Source of the DNA: Nevskiaceae bacterium
Lineage (GTDB): Bacteria > Pseudomonadota > Gammaproteobacteria > Nevskiales > Nevskiaceae
Length of the DNA: 64,000 nt
Assembly: GCA_008012115.1 (NCBI GenBank)
Contig: SSEB01000003.1
Location: forward strand, 186,001-250,000
Direction: 5' to 3'
Made by a program: the position numbers and the translations under genes. How positions within the stretch are numbered: the first letter of the stretch is position 1; every line of letters starts with the position of its first letter. Below are positions 43,017 to 51,698 of the stretch, in pieces. Under the pieces are notes generated by a model that was given only the letters and a program-made list of their open reading frames with translations, ran no database searches and was not told the DNA's origin.

Positions 43017-45203
43017 ATGAGCCGCGAACTGGTCCCGGTGGCCGTGCCGGCGCCTTTGCACCGCCTGTTCGACTACGCCGTGCCGGCATCGCTGGCAGGC
43101 CGGCTCGCGCCCGGCCTGCGGGTGCGTGTGCCCTTTGGACGTCGTCGCCTCGTCGGTGTGGTGGCGGGCGCTGCGCACGCGGGCGAGCCTGGGCGCGATT
43201 ACAAGCTGATTGAGGCGGCGCTGGATGACCGGCCCGTGTTTGCGCCGGAACTGTGGGCGCTGTGCCGCTGGGCTTCGGAGTACTACCAGTATCCACTCGG
43301 CGAGGTGCTCGCCGCGGCCCTGCCGGGCCCGTTGCGCCGCGGCGATGCCGCCGCCATCCGTCGCGAAATCCGGCTGGAGTTGAGCGATGGCGGCCGTGCG
43401 GCGCTGGCGACGCTGCCGGCGCGGGCCACGGCGCAGCGCGCCGTGCTTGCCGCCCTGGACCGCGCGCCGGTCTCGCGCGATGCATTGCTGGCGCAGCTGC
43501 CGAAGGCCGTCGCCGCGCTGCGCAAGGCGCAGGCCGAGGGCTGGGTGGTGCAGGTCGAACAGGCTGCGCCGGTGCCATCGGCCGCCATCGCTGCGGCTCC
43601 GCCGGCGACGGTGGAACAGGCGACGGTACTGGAGGCGCTGCGACGCGCCGATGTGGGGTTCTCCGTCACCCTGCTGGAGGGCGTCACCGGCAGCGGCAAG
43701 ACTGAAATCTATCTGCGACGCGCCGCCGACCTGCTCGATGGCGGCCGTCAGGTGCTGGTGCTGGTGCCGGAAATCGGACTGACGCCGCAGCTCCAGGCCC
43801 GCTTCGTTGAGCGCTTCGGCGGCGTGGTGGCCAGCTTTCATTCGGGCCTGAGCGAGCCGGAGCGCGCCGATACCTGGCTGCGAGCGGCCGCCGGCGAGGT
43901 GCGCATCGTCATCGGCACACGTTCGGCGGTATTCGTGCCGTTCGCCGACCTGGGCCTGGTGGTGATCGACGAGGAGCATGACGCCTCCTTCAAGCAACAG
44001 GATGGCTTCCGCTACTCGGCGCGCGACCTCGCGATCGTCCGCGCGCAAAAGCTCGGCGTGCCGGTGCTGCTGGGCAGCGCCACGCCTTCGCTGGAGACCC
44101 TGCACAATGCACTGAGCGGCCGCTACCGGCATTTGCGTCTGGAGCGTCGGGTGCATCAGGGCGCACCGCCGCGCGTGCATGCGCTGGACGTGCGTGGCCG
44201 CACGCTCGATCACGGGCTGTCGCCGCCGCTGCTGGACGCCGTCGGCCGGCATCTCGAAGCGCGCGGCCAGGTGCTGCTGTTCCTCAACCGCCGCGGCTTT
44301 GCGCCGGTGCTGCTATGCCACGACTGTGGCTGGAGCGCGCCCTGCACGCGCTGCGATGCGCACATGACCGTGCACCGCAGCCGCGCGCGTCTGGTCTGCC
44401 ACCACTGCGGCGCGCAGCAGCCGCTGCCGGCGGCTTGTCCGGCCTGCAGCTCGAAATCCCTGGTGCCGGTGGGCCAGGGTACGGAACGCATCGAGGAAGC
44501 CCTGCGCGCAAAGTTTCCGAAGCACCGCGTCGAGCGCTTCGACTCCGACCGGCTGCGCCGAGCCGGCGAGTTGAACCGTCTGCTCGCCGACATCCGCAGC
44601 GGCGCCATCGACATCCTGGTCGGCACGCAGGTGTTGGCCAAGGGGCACGACTTTCCCGGGTTGTCCCTGGTGGGCATCGTCAGTGCCGACCAGGCGCTGT
44701 ACGGCGCCGACTTTCGCGCCATCGAGCGCATGGGGCAGCTTGTGACCCAGGTGGCGGGCCGCGCCGGGCGCGGCGGCACCGGCGGCGAAGTGATCTTGCA
44801 GACGCACGAACCGGAGCATCCGCTGCTTCGCACGCTGGTCCAGAAGGGCTACATCGCGCTGTGCCAGGCGCTGCTGGAGGAGCGGCGCATGACCGGCCTG
44901 CCGCCGTTCTCGCACCTGGCGCTGCTGCGCGCCGAATCGACCCAGCCTGCCGCGCCCCTGCGCTTCCTGCGCGAGGCCCGGGCGCGGATGGAGGCCGACG
45001 GCAGCGGCGTGATGATCTCCGACGCGATTCCGGCCAGCATGGAGCGCCGCGCCGGTCATACGCGCGCGCAGGTGCTCCTGCAGTCGCGCAGCCGTGCCGA
45101 ACTGCAGCGCAGGCTGGCCGCGTGGGTCACGCAGCTCGATGGCCTGCCCTCGGCGCGACAGGTGCGCTGGTCCCTGGACGTCGACCCGGCCGACCTGTTC
45201 TGA
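43017..45203 (+). CDS. priA: Primosomal protein N' (PriA helicase)
   Basis: A 728-aa superfamily 2 helicase that restarts stalled forks. It has an N-terminal DNA-binding domain (VAVPAPLHRLFDYAVP), Walker A (GVTGSGKTEIY), DEEH box (VIDEEHDASFKQQDGFRYSARD), zinc-binding cysteines (CHDCGWSAPCTRCD, CHHC, CPAC) and the C-terminal helicase motifs (GTQVLAKGHDFPGLSLVG, QVAGRAGR). The start lies 9 bp after a DnaA box. Confidence 0.97.
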   Translation: MSRELVPVAVPAPLHRLFDYAVPASLAGRLAPGLRVRVPFGRRRLVGVVAGAAHAGEPGRDYKLIEAALDDRPVFAPELWALCRWASEYYQYPLGEVLAAALPGPLRRGDAAAIRREIRLELSDGGRAALATLPARATAQRAVLAALDRAPVSRDALLAQLPKAVAALRKAQAEGWVVQVEQAAPVPSAAIAAAPPATVEQATVLEALRRADVGFSVTLLEGVTGSGKTEIYLRRAADLLDGGRQVLVLVPEIGLTPQLQARFVERFGGVVASFHSGLSEPERADTWLRAAAGEVRIVIGTRSAVFVPFADLGLVVIDEEHDASFKQQDGFRYSARDLAIVRAQKLGVPVLLGSATPSLETLHNALSGRYRHLRLERRVHQGAPPRVHALDVRGRTLDHGLSPPLLDAVGRHLEARGQVLLFLNRRGFAPVLLCHDCGWSAPCTRCDAHMTVHRSRARLVCHHCGAQQPLPAACPACSSKSLVPVGQGTERIEEALRAKFPKHRVERFDSDRLRRAGELNRLLADIRSGAIDILVGTQVLAKGHDFPGLSLVGIVSADQALYGADFRAIERMGQLVTQVAGRAGRGGTGGEVILQTHEPEHPLLRTLVQKGYIALCQALLEERRMTGLPPFSHLALLRAESTQPAAPLRFLREARARMEADGSGVMISDAIPASMERRAGHTRAQVLLQSRSRAELQRRLAAWVTQLDGLPSARQVRWSLDVDPADLF

Positions 45204-45262
45204 ACCCCGCCGCACCGTCGCCGGAGGCGCCGGCAGCGCTGTACCTGGCGCGGAATACAAAA

Positions 45263-45281
45263 TATAATGATTCTCAATTAA
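45263..45281 (+). promoter_or_regulatory. Predicted Fur box over a -10 element
   Basis: TATAATGATTCTCAATTAA matches the 19-bp Fur consensus at 12 positions and includes a TATAAT -10 hexamer (45263-45268). It lies 19 bp before the iron permease start, the right place for iron repression. Confidence 0.6.
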
Positions 45282-45300
45282 CCAAGTGTCGAGATTGACG

Positions 45301-47229
45301 ATGCACCCGTTCCTGCGAGCCCTGTATCTGTCGATGCTGCTGCTGGCCGGCCTGTTTTCAATGCAGGCCCGGGCGGCGGCCGATCCGCGCACCCTCTGGC
45401 GTCTGCTCGATTACCTCTCGGTGGACTATGCCGGTGCGGTCGAGAATGGCCAGGTCAAACGCGCCAGCGAATTCGCGGAAATGAACGAGTTTGCCGGCAC
45501 CGTGCGCAAGGGCCTGGACGAGTTGCCGGCCAACCCGGCGTTGGGGAATCTCAAGCTCGGCGCCGAACAGTTGCAGGCCGCGATTGCCGCCAAGCAGTCG
45601 CCCGAGGTCGTGGCCCGACAGGCGCGCACCCTGGCCGCCGATCTGCTGCGGGCCTATCCGGTGCCGCTGGCGCCTAAGACGCCGCCTGACCTGGCGCGTG
45701 GCGCGAAGCTCTACACTGAAAATTGCGCCGCCTGCCACGGTGCGAGCGGACACGGCGACGGCCCGCTGGCGGCCCGGCTGGACCCGCCGCCGATGGCGTT
45801 TGCCAAGATTGACCGCGCCCGTGAGCGCAGCACCTTCGCGCTGTACCAGGTCATCGGCCAGGGCCTCGAAGGCACCAGCATGGCCAGCTTCGCCTCGCTG
45901 CCGGACGACGACCGCTGGGCGCTGGCGCTGTATGTCGGCCAGTTCGCGTTTCCGGACGCGCAGGCGGAACAGGGCCGCGCGTTGTGGCAGAACGATCCCT
46001 CGCTGCACAGCCTGCTGCCCAATCTCGAGGCCTTGCTGACGCGCACGCCGGCCTCGCTGGCCGCCGACGTCGGCGAAGACAAGGCGCGCGCGCTGACCGC
46101 GTACCTGCGGCGCCACCCCGAGGCGGTGCTGCCGAGCAGCGGCGGCTCCCTGACGCTGACACGCACGCGTCTGGCGGAGAGCGTGAAGGTGTACGCTACT
46201 GGCGATACGCAAAAGGCGGCGCAACTGGCGCTGTCGGCGTATCTCGACGGCTTCGAGCCGGTGGAGCCGGTGCTGGGTGCCAGGGACGAAGCCCTGATGC
46301 GCCGTATCGAAAGCGCGATGGGCGAGCTGCGTTCGCGCATCGGCAGCAAGGCGCCGGCGGCGCAGGTCGAGGCGCAGGCCAGTGAACTGCAGGGCCTGTT
46401 CGCGCAGGCGGAATCGGTGCTGGACAACAACGAAGCCAGCGAGGCATCTGCCTTCGCCGGCGCCGCCACCATTCTGCTGCGCGAGGGGCTGGAGGCGCTG
46501 CTGATCGTGGTGGCGATCATTGCCTTCCTGCGCAAGGCCGAGCGCGGCGACCTGCTGCGCTACGTCCACATCGGCTGGATCGGCGCGCTGCTCGCCGGCG
46601 CCGTGACCTGGGCAGTGGCCACTTACCTGGTGGGCGTCAGCGGCGCCAGTCGCGAGCTGACCGAGGGCTTCGGCTCCCTGTTTGCGGCGGTGGTGCTGAT
46701 CTTCGTCGGCATCTGGATGCACGGCAAAAGCCAGGCCGGCGCCTGGCAGCGCTACATCCGCGACAAGCTGAACGTGGCGCTGTCGCGCAGCGGCTCCGGC
46801 GGTTTCCTGTTCACGCTGGCGTTTGTGGTGGTCTACCGCGAGGTGTTCGAGACCATCCTGTTCTACGCCGCGTTGTGGAACCAGGGCAACGGTCACGCCA
46901 TCCTCGGTGGCGCCGGCCTTGCGGTCGCCGTGCTGGCGGCGCTGGCCTGGTTGATGCTGGCCTACACGCGCAAGCTGCCGGTCGCGCAGTTCTTCTCCTT
47001 CAGCTCTGCGCTCATGGCGGTGCTGACGGTGGTGCTGGCCGGCAAGGGCATTGCCGCGTTGCAGGAGGCCGGCGTGATCGGCACGCACACGTTAGCCCTG
47101 CCGAAATTCATCTGGCTGGGTCTGTATCCGACGCTGCAGGGCATCGGCGCGCAGGCGGTGGCGCTGCTGGTCCTGATCGCGGGGTTTGCCTGGAACCGCA
47201 AGGCGGCGCGCCGCGCTTCGTTCGCCTGA
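45301..47229 (+). CDS. Cytochrome c-FTR1 family iron permease
   Basis: A 642-aa fusion. The signal peptide (FLRALYLSMLLLAGLFSMQARA) precedes a periplasmic region with a haem-c site CAACH (about residue 142) and a Met-rich ligand loop (GTSMASFASLPD). An FTR1 permease domain with about seven TM helices follows from about residue 385. Both iron-exchange motifs are present: REGLEALLIV and YREVFETILFY. FTR1 permeases import ferric iron coupled to oxidation, and the fused cytochrome likely handles the electron. Fur control is suggested by the box upstream. The start at 45301 is preferred over GTG 45286. Confidence 0.93.
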   Translation: MHPFLRALYLSMLLLAGLFSMQARAAADPRTLWRLLDYLSVDYAGAVENGQVKRASEFAEMNEFAGTVRKGLDELPANPALGNLKLGAEQLQAAIAAKQSPEVVARQARTLAADLLRAYPVPLAPKTPPDLARGAKLYTENCAACHGASGHGDGPLAARLDPPPMAFAKIDRARERSTFALYQVIGQGLEGTSMASFASLPDDDRWALALYVGQFAFPDAQAEQGRALWQNDPSLHSLLPNLEALLTRTPASLAADVGEDKARALTAYLRRHPEAVLPSSGGSLTLTRTRLAESVKVYATGDTQKAAQLALSAYLDGFEPVEPVLGARDEALMRRIESAMGELRSRIGSKAPAAQVEAQASELQGLFAQAESVLDNNEASEASAFAGAATILLREGLEALLIVVAIIAFLRKAERGDLLRYVHIGWIGALLAGAVTWAVATYLVGVSGASRELTEGFGSLFAAVVLIFVGIWMHGKSQAGAWQRYIRDKLNVALSRSGSGGFLFTLAFVVVYREVFETILFYAALWNQGNGHAILGGAGLAVAVLAALAWLMLAYTRKLPVAQFFSFSSALMAVLTVVLAGKGIAALQEAGVIGTHTLALPKFIWLGLYPTLQGIGAQAVALLVLIAGFAWNRKAARRASFA

Positions 47230-47230
47230 G

Positions 47231-47827
47231 TCAGGCGAGGAAGCCCGGCAGGGCCGCGGCAGAGGGACTGCGCGCCAGTTCGATGGCCTTGCGCAGCGCC
47301 TGCTCGAAGCCGTCCTCGGTCCTGGCAATGACGATGCGCGTGCGGAAGAAGTTTGCCCAGGTGAATTCGGTGAACGGCACCGTGCTCTTGGCATAGGCCC
47401 CGGCGTTGCGGGCGTAGGCCGCGAGACTGCGATAGGGATCGTCGATCAGTCCGGCCGCATGCGTCGGCAGCTCCGAGCAGGGGCGCAGCTGGCCGTGCTG
47501 GTCGTGCGGATAGACCCAGTGGCGTTTCTCCATCTCCTTCCAGAAGGCCGCGCCCTCGTGAGACGAGAGGTCGGCGACGGTTTCGCACCAGGCATGTTCG
47601 AAGCCATCGTCGTGCAGTGCGCGGGCGAGATGGTGGTGGTCGATCAGGAACCGCTTGCCGCCGGGGCCGATCACCACCGGAATCACGTGGTGGCGCAGGA
47701 ACTCGTGGCGCTCGTCCTTGGATTCCTTGGCCAGTTCACGGCGCTTGTCGGCGACCTCGCGCATGCCGACCGTGATCTGCGTGGGGTGGAGGTCCGAAAC
47801 GCTCAGCTTCTCGGGCGTCGACGACAT
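47231..47827 (-). CDS. ParB-like (ParBc_2) protein
   Basis: A 198-aa protein resembling the ParBc_2 family: LHPTQITVGMREVADKRREL, then VIPVVIGPGGKRFLIDHHHLARAL, which matches the ParB/sulfiredoxin-fold core with the HHH cluster. It lacks the helix-turn-helix of chromosomal ParB, so a segregation role is unlikely. It is encoded 4 bp after mgtC and probably co-transcribed. Confidence 0.82.
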   Translation of the reverse strand: MSSTPEKLSVSDLHPTQITVGMREVADKRRELAKESKDERHEFLRHHVIPVVIGPGGKRFLIDHHHLARALHDDGFEHAWCETVADLSSHEGAAFWKEMEKRHWVYPHDQHGQLRPCSELPTHAAGLIDDPYRSLAAYARNAGAYAKSTVPFTEFTWANFFRTRIVIARTEDGFEQALRKAIELARSPSAAALPGFLA

Positions 47828-47831
47828 CGGC

Positions 47832-48275
47832 TCAGTCCTGTGGTTCGCTGCCCGGCGGCCACGACATGACGGTGTGCTCCAGCCAGTGCAGCAGGATATT
47901 GGCCAGCAGGATCACGCCGGCGGTGACCAGCGCGATTTCGGTCATGCCCGCGCCGGCGAGCACGCCCACGGCCGCCGAGCACCAGACTGTCGCGGCGGTG
48001 TTGAGGCCGCGCACGGTGGCGCCCTGACGCATGATCACGCCGCCGCAGAGGAAGCCGATGCCGGTGGTGATCTGCGCCATCACGCGCGCCGGGCTGTCGC
48101 CGGCGCTACCGGTCGCGGCGACCATGTAGGCGGCCGAGCCCAGCGCCACCAGTGCGTTGGTGTGCAGGCCGGCCGGATGCCGCCGCAGCTGGCGCTCGAT
48201 GCCGATCAGCGCGCCAAGCAACAGCGCCAGCACCAGGAGGGCGATGGGTTCGTGCAAGAGGTCGATGCCGGGCAT
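47832..48275 (-). CDS. MgtC/SapB family inner-membrane protein
   Basis: A 147-aa protein with four TM helices and the MgtC core: LLGALIGIERQLRRHPAGLHTNALVALGSA and GIGFLCGGVIMR, then TAATVWCSAAVGVLAGAG. Family members support survival in low Mg2+ and inhibit ATP synthase in Salmonella. It lacks the C-terminal ACT-like domain of Salmonella MgtC. A 46-codon ORF with an excellent ribosome site sits just upstream. Confidence 0.9.
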   Translation of the reverse strand: MPGIDLLHEPIALLVLALLLGALIGIERQLRRHPAGLHTNALVALGSAAYMVAATGSAGDSPARVMAQITTGIGFLCGGVIMRQGATVRGLNTAATVWCSAAVGVLAGAGMTEIALVTAGVILLANILLHWLEHTVMSWPPGSEPQD

Positions 48276-48279
48276 GGGA

Positions 48280-48420
48280 CTAAGTCCTGTTCACGCCCAG
48301 CTCGCGTCGGCGGCGGCAGGCGCAGCAGGCGCCAACGGCCACACCCGCTTGGTGGTGCGAAGGCGCCGTGCCGCCGGCGCTCCGCCTCGGGCTCCCATCG
48401 CAAGATTCGCCATGCGTCAT
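48280..48420 (-). CDS. Possible 46-aa leader peptide upstream of mgtC
   Basis: An ORF too short for the track: MTHGESCDGSPRRSAGGT..., stopping 4 bp before the mgtC ATG. Its ATG (48420) follows AAGGAGGA at ideal spacing, a better ribosome site than mgtC itself has. The product is Cys- and Arg-rich near its end (CCACRRRRELG). In Salmonella, mgtCB is governed by leader ORFs, so a regulatory role is conceivable. The remaining 48421-48602 holds no gene; TAGAAT on the minus strand near 48542 could be a -10. Confidence 0.4.
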   Translation of the reverse strand: MTHGESCDGSPRRSAGGTAPSHHQAGVAVGACCACRRRRELGVNRT

Positions 48421-48602
48421 TGCTCCTCCTTCGTCCTTTGCCATCAGCCGATGCTCTCAGCCCGCCGCAACGCCGACTCGATGCCCGAGCTTAACGGGGC
48501 CGTTTCAGGAAGCGGGGCCGCCGCGATGCGGGTGTTTATGAATTCTAGTCTAGCCATTCCGGAACTGGCGGCTCCACCGGCGTTGCGATAGGGTTCGGCG
48601 CG

Positions 48603-49040
48603 ATGACGCCCGACGCTTACACCGACTACCTGCACCGCGAAATTCCTCTGACCGCGGCGATGGGCGTGCGCGTGCTGCGCCGCCTGCCGGGCGAAGTCGA
48701 GATCGCGGCGCCGCTGGCGCCCAATCTCAATGTCCACGGCACCGCCTTTGCGGGCAGCCTGGCGACGCTGGGCCTGATCTGCGGCTGGATCGCGCTGGAT
48801 ACGGCTTTGCGCGACGCAGGGCTCAAGGCGCACCTCGTTGCGCAGAAGAGCGAGTGTGCTTTTCTCGCACCGGCGACGCAGGAATTGCACGCCTCTGCAC
48901 GCCTGCCGGCCGACGAGTGGACACACTTCGCCACGACTCTGCGGCACAAGGGCCGCGCGCGCATCGGCGTCGTCACCGAAATCCGCGCCGGCGATACGCA
49001 GGCCGTCACCCATACCGGTACTTACGCTGCACGACTATGA
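48603..49040 (+). CDS. YiiD C-terminal-type thioesterase
   Basis: A 145-aa hot-dog-fold protein of the YiiD_C thioesterase group: IPLTAAMGVRVLRRLPGEVEIAAPLAPNLNVHGTAFAGSLATLG. It lacks the acetyltransferase half of E. coli YiiD (FabY). It overlaps the Nudix gene by 4 bp. Confidence 0.85.
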   Translation: MTPDAYTDYLHREIPLTAAMGVRVLRRLPGEVEIAAPLAPNLNVHGTAFAGSLATLGLICGWIALDTALRDAGLKAHLVAQKSECAFLAPATQELHASARLPADEWTHFATTLRHKGRARIGVVTEIRAGDTQAVTHTGTYAARL

Positions 49041-49555
49041 GCCGCTCCTTCAAATTCTGTCCGCGCTGTGCGCAAGCGATGACCACCCTGCATCATGGCG
49101 GTGTCGACCGCCTGGCCTGCCCCGATCCCGCCTGCGGCTACATCCACTGGGACAACCCGGTGCCGGTGGTGGCGGCGATCGTCGAGCACGAGGGCGAGCT
49201 GATCCTCGCGCGCAACGTCGCCTGGCCCGGCCGGTTCTTCGCGCTGATCACCGGATTTCTCGAAAAGGACGATCCTTCGCCGGAGAGCGGCGTGCGCCGC
49301 GAGGTGAAGGAGGAGCTGAACCTCGATGCGCAGGCGGTGAATTTTGTCGGCCACTATCCGTTCGAGCGCATGAACCAGCTGATCATCGCCTACCACGTGG
49401 TCGCCACCGGCGAGATCCGGCTCAACGAGGAGTTGGCGGAGTACAAGCGCGTGGCGCCCGCCAAGGCGCGCTACTGGCCGGCCGCGACCGGGCTGGCGCT
49501 GCGCGACTGGCTGATCAGCCGCGGTCACCAGCCGGAACCCATCGCGCTGGCCTGA
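49037..49555 (+). CDS. Nudix hydrolase with N-terminal zinc ribbon
   Basis: A 172-aa NudC-like Nudix protein lacking the long N-terminal NudC domain. The zinc ribbon (FCPRCAQ...ACPDPACGYIHWDNPVPVVAAIV) is followed by a Nudix box, GFLEKDDPSPESGVRREVKEEL, which has one residue more than the canonical GX5EX7REUXEE spacing. Substrate is unknown. It is coupled to the thioesterase gene. The start MSRSFKFCPRC lies inside the thioesterase stop. Confidence 0.88.
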   Translation: MSRSFKFCPRCAQAMTTLHHGGVDRLACPDPACGYIHWDNPVPVVAAIVEHEGELILARNVAWPGRFFALITGFLEKDDPSPESGVRREVKEELNLDAQAVNFVGHYPFERMNQLIIAYHVVATGEIRLNEELAEYKRVAPAKARYWPAATGLALRDWLISRGHQPEPIALA

Positions 49556-49580
49556 GCGCCGCATGTTCACGGCTGGCGAA

Positions 49581-49696
49581 CGCCACCCGCTCTCCGGTCG
49601 ATCCCAGGAGAAATCGTTTTATTTTATTTATCGATAATTAAATAGATAAATAATTTAAAACACATTTCATGGCGTCAACAGCCACAGCGGGTGGCG
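49581..49696. repeat. 116-bp element, copy 7
   Basis: Left arm CGCCACCCGCTC (49581-49592), right arm CAGCGGGTGGCG (49685-49696). The core halves 49616-49632 and 49645-49661 are inverted at 15 of 17 positions about the exact element midpoint. It lies between convergent genes: 25 bp after the Nudix stop and 13 bp before the stop of the Q/M-rich protein gene. Confidence 0.88.
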
Positions 49697-49709
49697 CTGG
49701 CGGCGGCGT

Positions 49710-50669
49710 TCAGCCCTCGCCGCCGCAGCCGGTCGGCAGCACCTGAGCCGCGGCGCGGTCGCGATCCTGCACCCAGCGCACCTCGTCGAAGGACTGCTTG
49801 TAGAACTCCAGGGCCAGTTGCGTCGCCGTGAGCGTCGCCATCCTGGCGGTGGACACCGCCTGCGCCGCCTGCTTCTGCATGGCGCCATTCCTGACCTTGG
49901 CCGCCAGCGAGACGTCGAGGTTCATGTGCTGCAGCTCGTCGCTGGCGCGCTTGCGGTATTCGCCATAGACCGGCTGCAACTGCGCCAGCAACTGATCGGA
50001 GACCGCGATGTGCTGGTTGGCGGCGGCGACGGTCAGATCCTTCTGCTTGCGCGCCACGGCGACGCAGGCGGCATCGCTGCCGGTCGGCAACTGCTGGGTC
50101 GCGGCGATGGCCTTGTCGAGTCCGGCGCGGATCTGCGCGTGCTTGGCGTCGGCGGCCTGCCGCAGCGCGATGGCCCGCTGCGTCAGCTGGAAGCCGCTCT
50201 GGGTCATCTCGTTGGTGCGCTGCGGGTCCTGCATCAGTGCGCCCATCGCCTGCTGTTCCGCCGGGTTCATGATCGCCGCCTGCATGCCCATGTTGGCCTG
50301 GATCTGCTGCTGCATCTGCATCGCCATGGCGATCTGCTGCTGCTGGCTCATGCCCTGCATCTGCTGCGCCATCGCCTGCATGCGCGCCTGCTGCGTCGCC
50401 ATATCGTCACTGCCCGGCGCCAGCCCGGTGCCCGCCATCACGCGATTGGCCTGCTCGCGGGTGACATCCTCCTGCGCCGCAGCGAGGTCCTTGTTCAGGG
50501 CCTCGGCGGTGGCGGCGCCAGCGGCCTGGCCCTGCATGGCTGCCGTGGCGTTGGCCGGCAGCGCCGCCGGCAGCCGCTGCACCAGGCTGGCGAAGGCAAC
50601 GTCCGCCGCGGGTGCGCCCTGAGCGATGGCGAGGCCCGCGAGCAGCAGGCCGATCTTGAGTGGATTCAT
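49710..50669 (-). CDS. Q/M-rich secreted coiled-coil protein of unknown function
   Basis: A 319-aa protein with a signal peptide (MNPLKIGLLLAGLAIAQGAPAA). A striking Gln/Met-rich helical stretch at about residues 90-130 (QQARMQAMAQQMQGMSQQQQ and onward) is followed by a long helical region with a single Cys pair (ACVAVARKQK ... CGGEG). I do not recognise a family. It could be a periplasmic coiled-coil protein. It stands alone downstream of the LysR gene. Confidence 0.7.
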   Translation of the reverse strand: MNPLKIGLLLAGLAIAQGAPAADVAFASLVQRLPAALPANATAAMQGQAAGAATAEALNKDLAAAQEDVTREQANRVMAGTGLAPGSDDMATQQARMQAMAQQMQGMSQQQQIAMAMQMQQQIQANMGMQAAIMNPAEQQAMGALMQDPQRTNEMTQSGFQLTQRAIALRQAADAKHAQIRAGLDKAIAATQQLPTGSDAACVAVARKQKDLTVAAANQHIAVSDQLLAQLQPVYGEYRKRASDELQHMNLDVSLAAKVRNGAMQKQAAQAVSTARMATLTATQLALEFYKQSFDEVRWVQDRDRAAAQVLPTGCGGEG

Positions 50670-50773
50670 CCCGGTCTCCTCGTGTTTTCACGCATGGCGG
50701 TCACCCTAAGCGCGCCCCCGCAGGCTGGCAATAGTACGAATAGGCCGGTGCGTGCCCCAGGCCGCAGCCGGCT

Positions 50774-51679
50774 TCAGCGTGCCCGGGCGGCACGGGCCAG
50801 TTGCCGCGCCAGCTCCAGCAGGTTGCGCAGGTGCGGCGTGTCCTGATCGTCGCGCCGGTAGAGCAGGCTTAGCCGCGCCTTGGGTGCGGGTCTGCGGATC
50901 GGGCGGTAGGCCACGCCCTCGATGTTGGCCTGCTGCATCGAGGCCGGCACGATCGACACGCCCAGCCCGGCCGCAACCAGATTGACGATCGAGGTGACCT
51001 GGGAAGTCTCCTGTACCACGCGCGGCGAAAACCCGGCCTTGCGGCAGGCGTCGATGATCTCGTCATGCAGGCCGGCGCCAACCAATCGCGGGAACAGCAC
51101 GAAGGGCTCGATCGACAGCGCCAGCAGCGGAATCCGCGCGCGGCCGCTGAGCGGATGATCCAGCGGCAGCGCCACCAGCATCTCCTCGTCCAGCAGCGGC
51201 TCCTGTGCCAGCGCGCGGTCGGTTTCCAGCAGGGGCCGCACGAAGGCGAGATCGACCGTCTCGTTGCGCACCGCCGCCGCCAACCCCGGCGTGGTGCGCT
51301 CCTCCAGCGTCAGCGCGACGTTGGGATAGCGCTTGCGGAACTCGCGCACCACCTGCGGCACCAGCGGATGGAACGGCGCCGAATTGATCATGCCGACGCG
51401 GATGCGACCCTGCTCGCCGCGCGCGACGCGGCGTGCGCGCTCGGCCGCCTGCGCGGCATCGCGCAGGATGCGTCGCGCATCCTCGAGAAACACCTGCCCC
51501 GCCTCGGTCAGCGCCACCCCGCGCGGCAGCCGCCGGAACAGCGGCGTGCCCAGTTCGCGCTCCAGGGCCTGCACCTGCTGCGACAGCGGCGGCTGGCCCA
51601 TGCCCAGTGCCTTGGCGGCGCGGGTGAAATGCCGCTCCTCGGCGACGGCGACGAAGTAGCGCAGGTGGCGCAGTTCCAT
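50774..51679 (-). CDS. LysR family transcriptional regulator, BenM/CatM-like
   Basis: A 301-aa LTTR with the winged HTH MELRHLRYFVAVAEERHFTRAAKALGMGQPPLSQQVQALERELG, the linker helix, and an effector domain (GRIRVGMINSAPFHPLVPQVVREFRKRYP, VNLVAAGLGVSIVPAS). The N-terminus is very close to BenM/CatM/CbnR types that sense aromatic-catabolism intermediates. An ATAC-N7-GTAT operator sits just upstream. No aromatic degradation genes are visible; aceE is divergent. Confidence 0.92.
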   Translation of the reverse strand: MELRHLRYFVAVAEERHFTRAAKALGMGQPPLSQQVQALERELGTPLFRRLPRGVALTEAGQVFLEDARRILRDAAQAAERARRVARGEQGRIRVGMINSAPFHPLVPQVVREFRKRYPNVALTLEERTTPGLAAAVRNETVDLAFVRPLLETDRALAQEPLLDEEMLVALPLDHPLSGRARIPLLALSIEPFVLFPRLVGAGLHDEIIDACRKAGFSPRVVQETSQVTSIVNLVAAGLGVSIVPASMQQANIEGVAYRPIRRPAPKARLSLLYRRDDQDTPHLRNLLELARQLARAARAR

Positions 51680-51683
51680 TGAG

Positions 51684-51698
51684 ATACTTATAAAGTAT
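51684..51698. promoter_or_regulatory. LysR operator ATAC-N7-GTAT
   Basis: ATACTTATAAAGTAT contains perfect 6-bp inverted arms (ATACTT/AAGTAT) and the exact ATAC-N7-GTAT motif used by BenM/CatM-type regulators. It begins 4 bp from the lysR start codon, suggesting autorepression. Confidence 0.6.
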
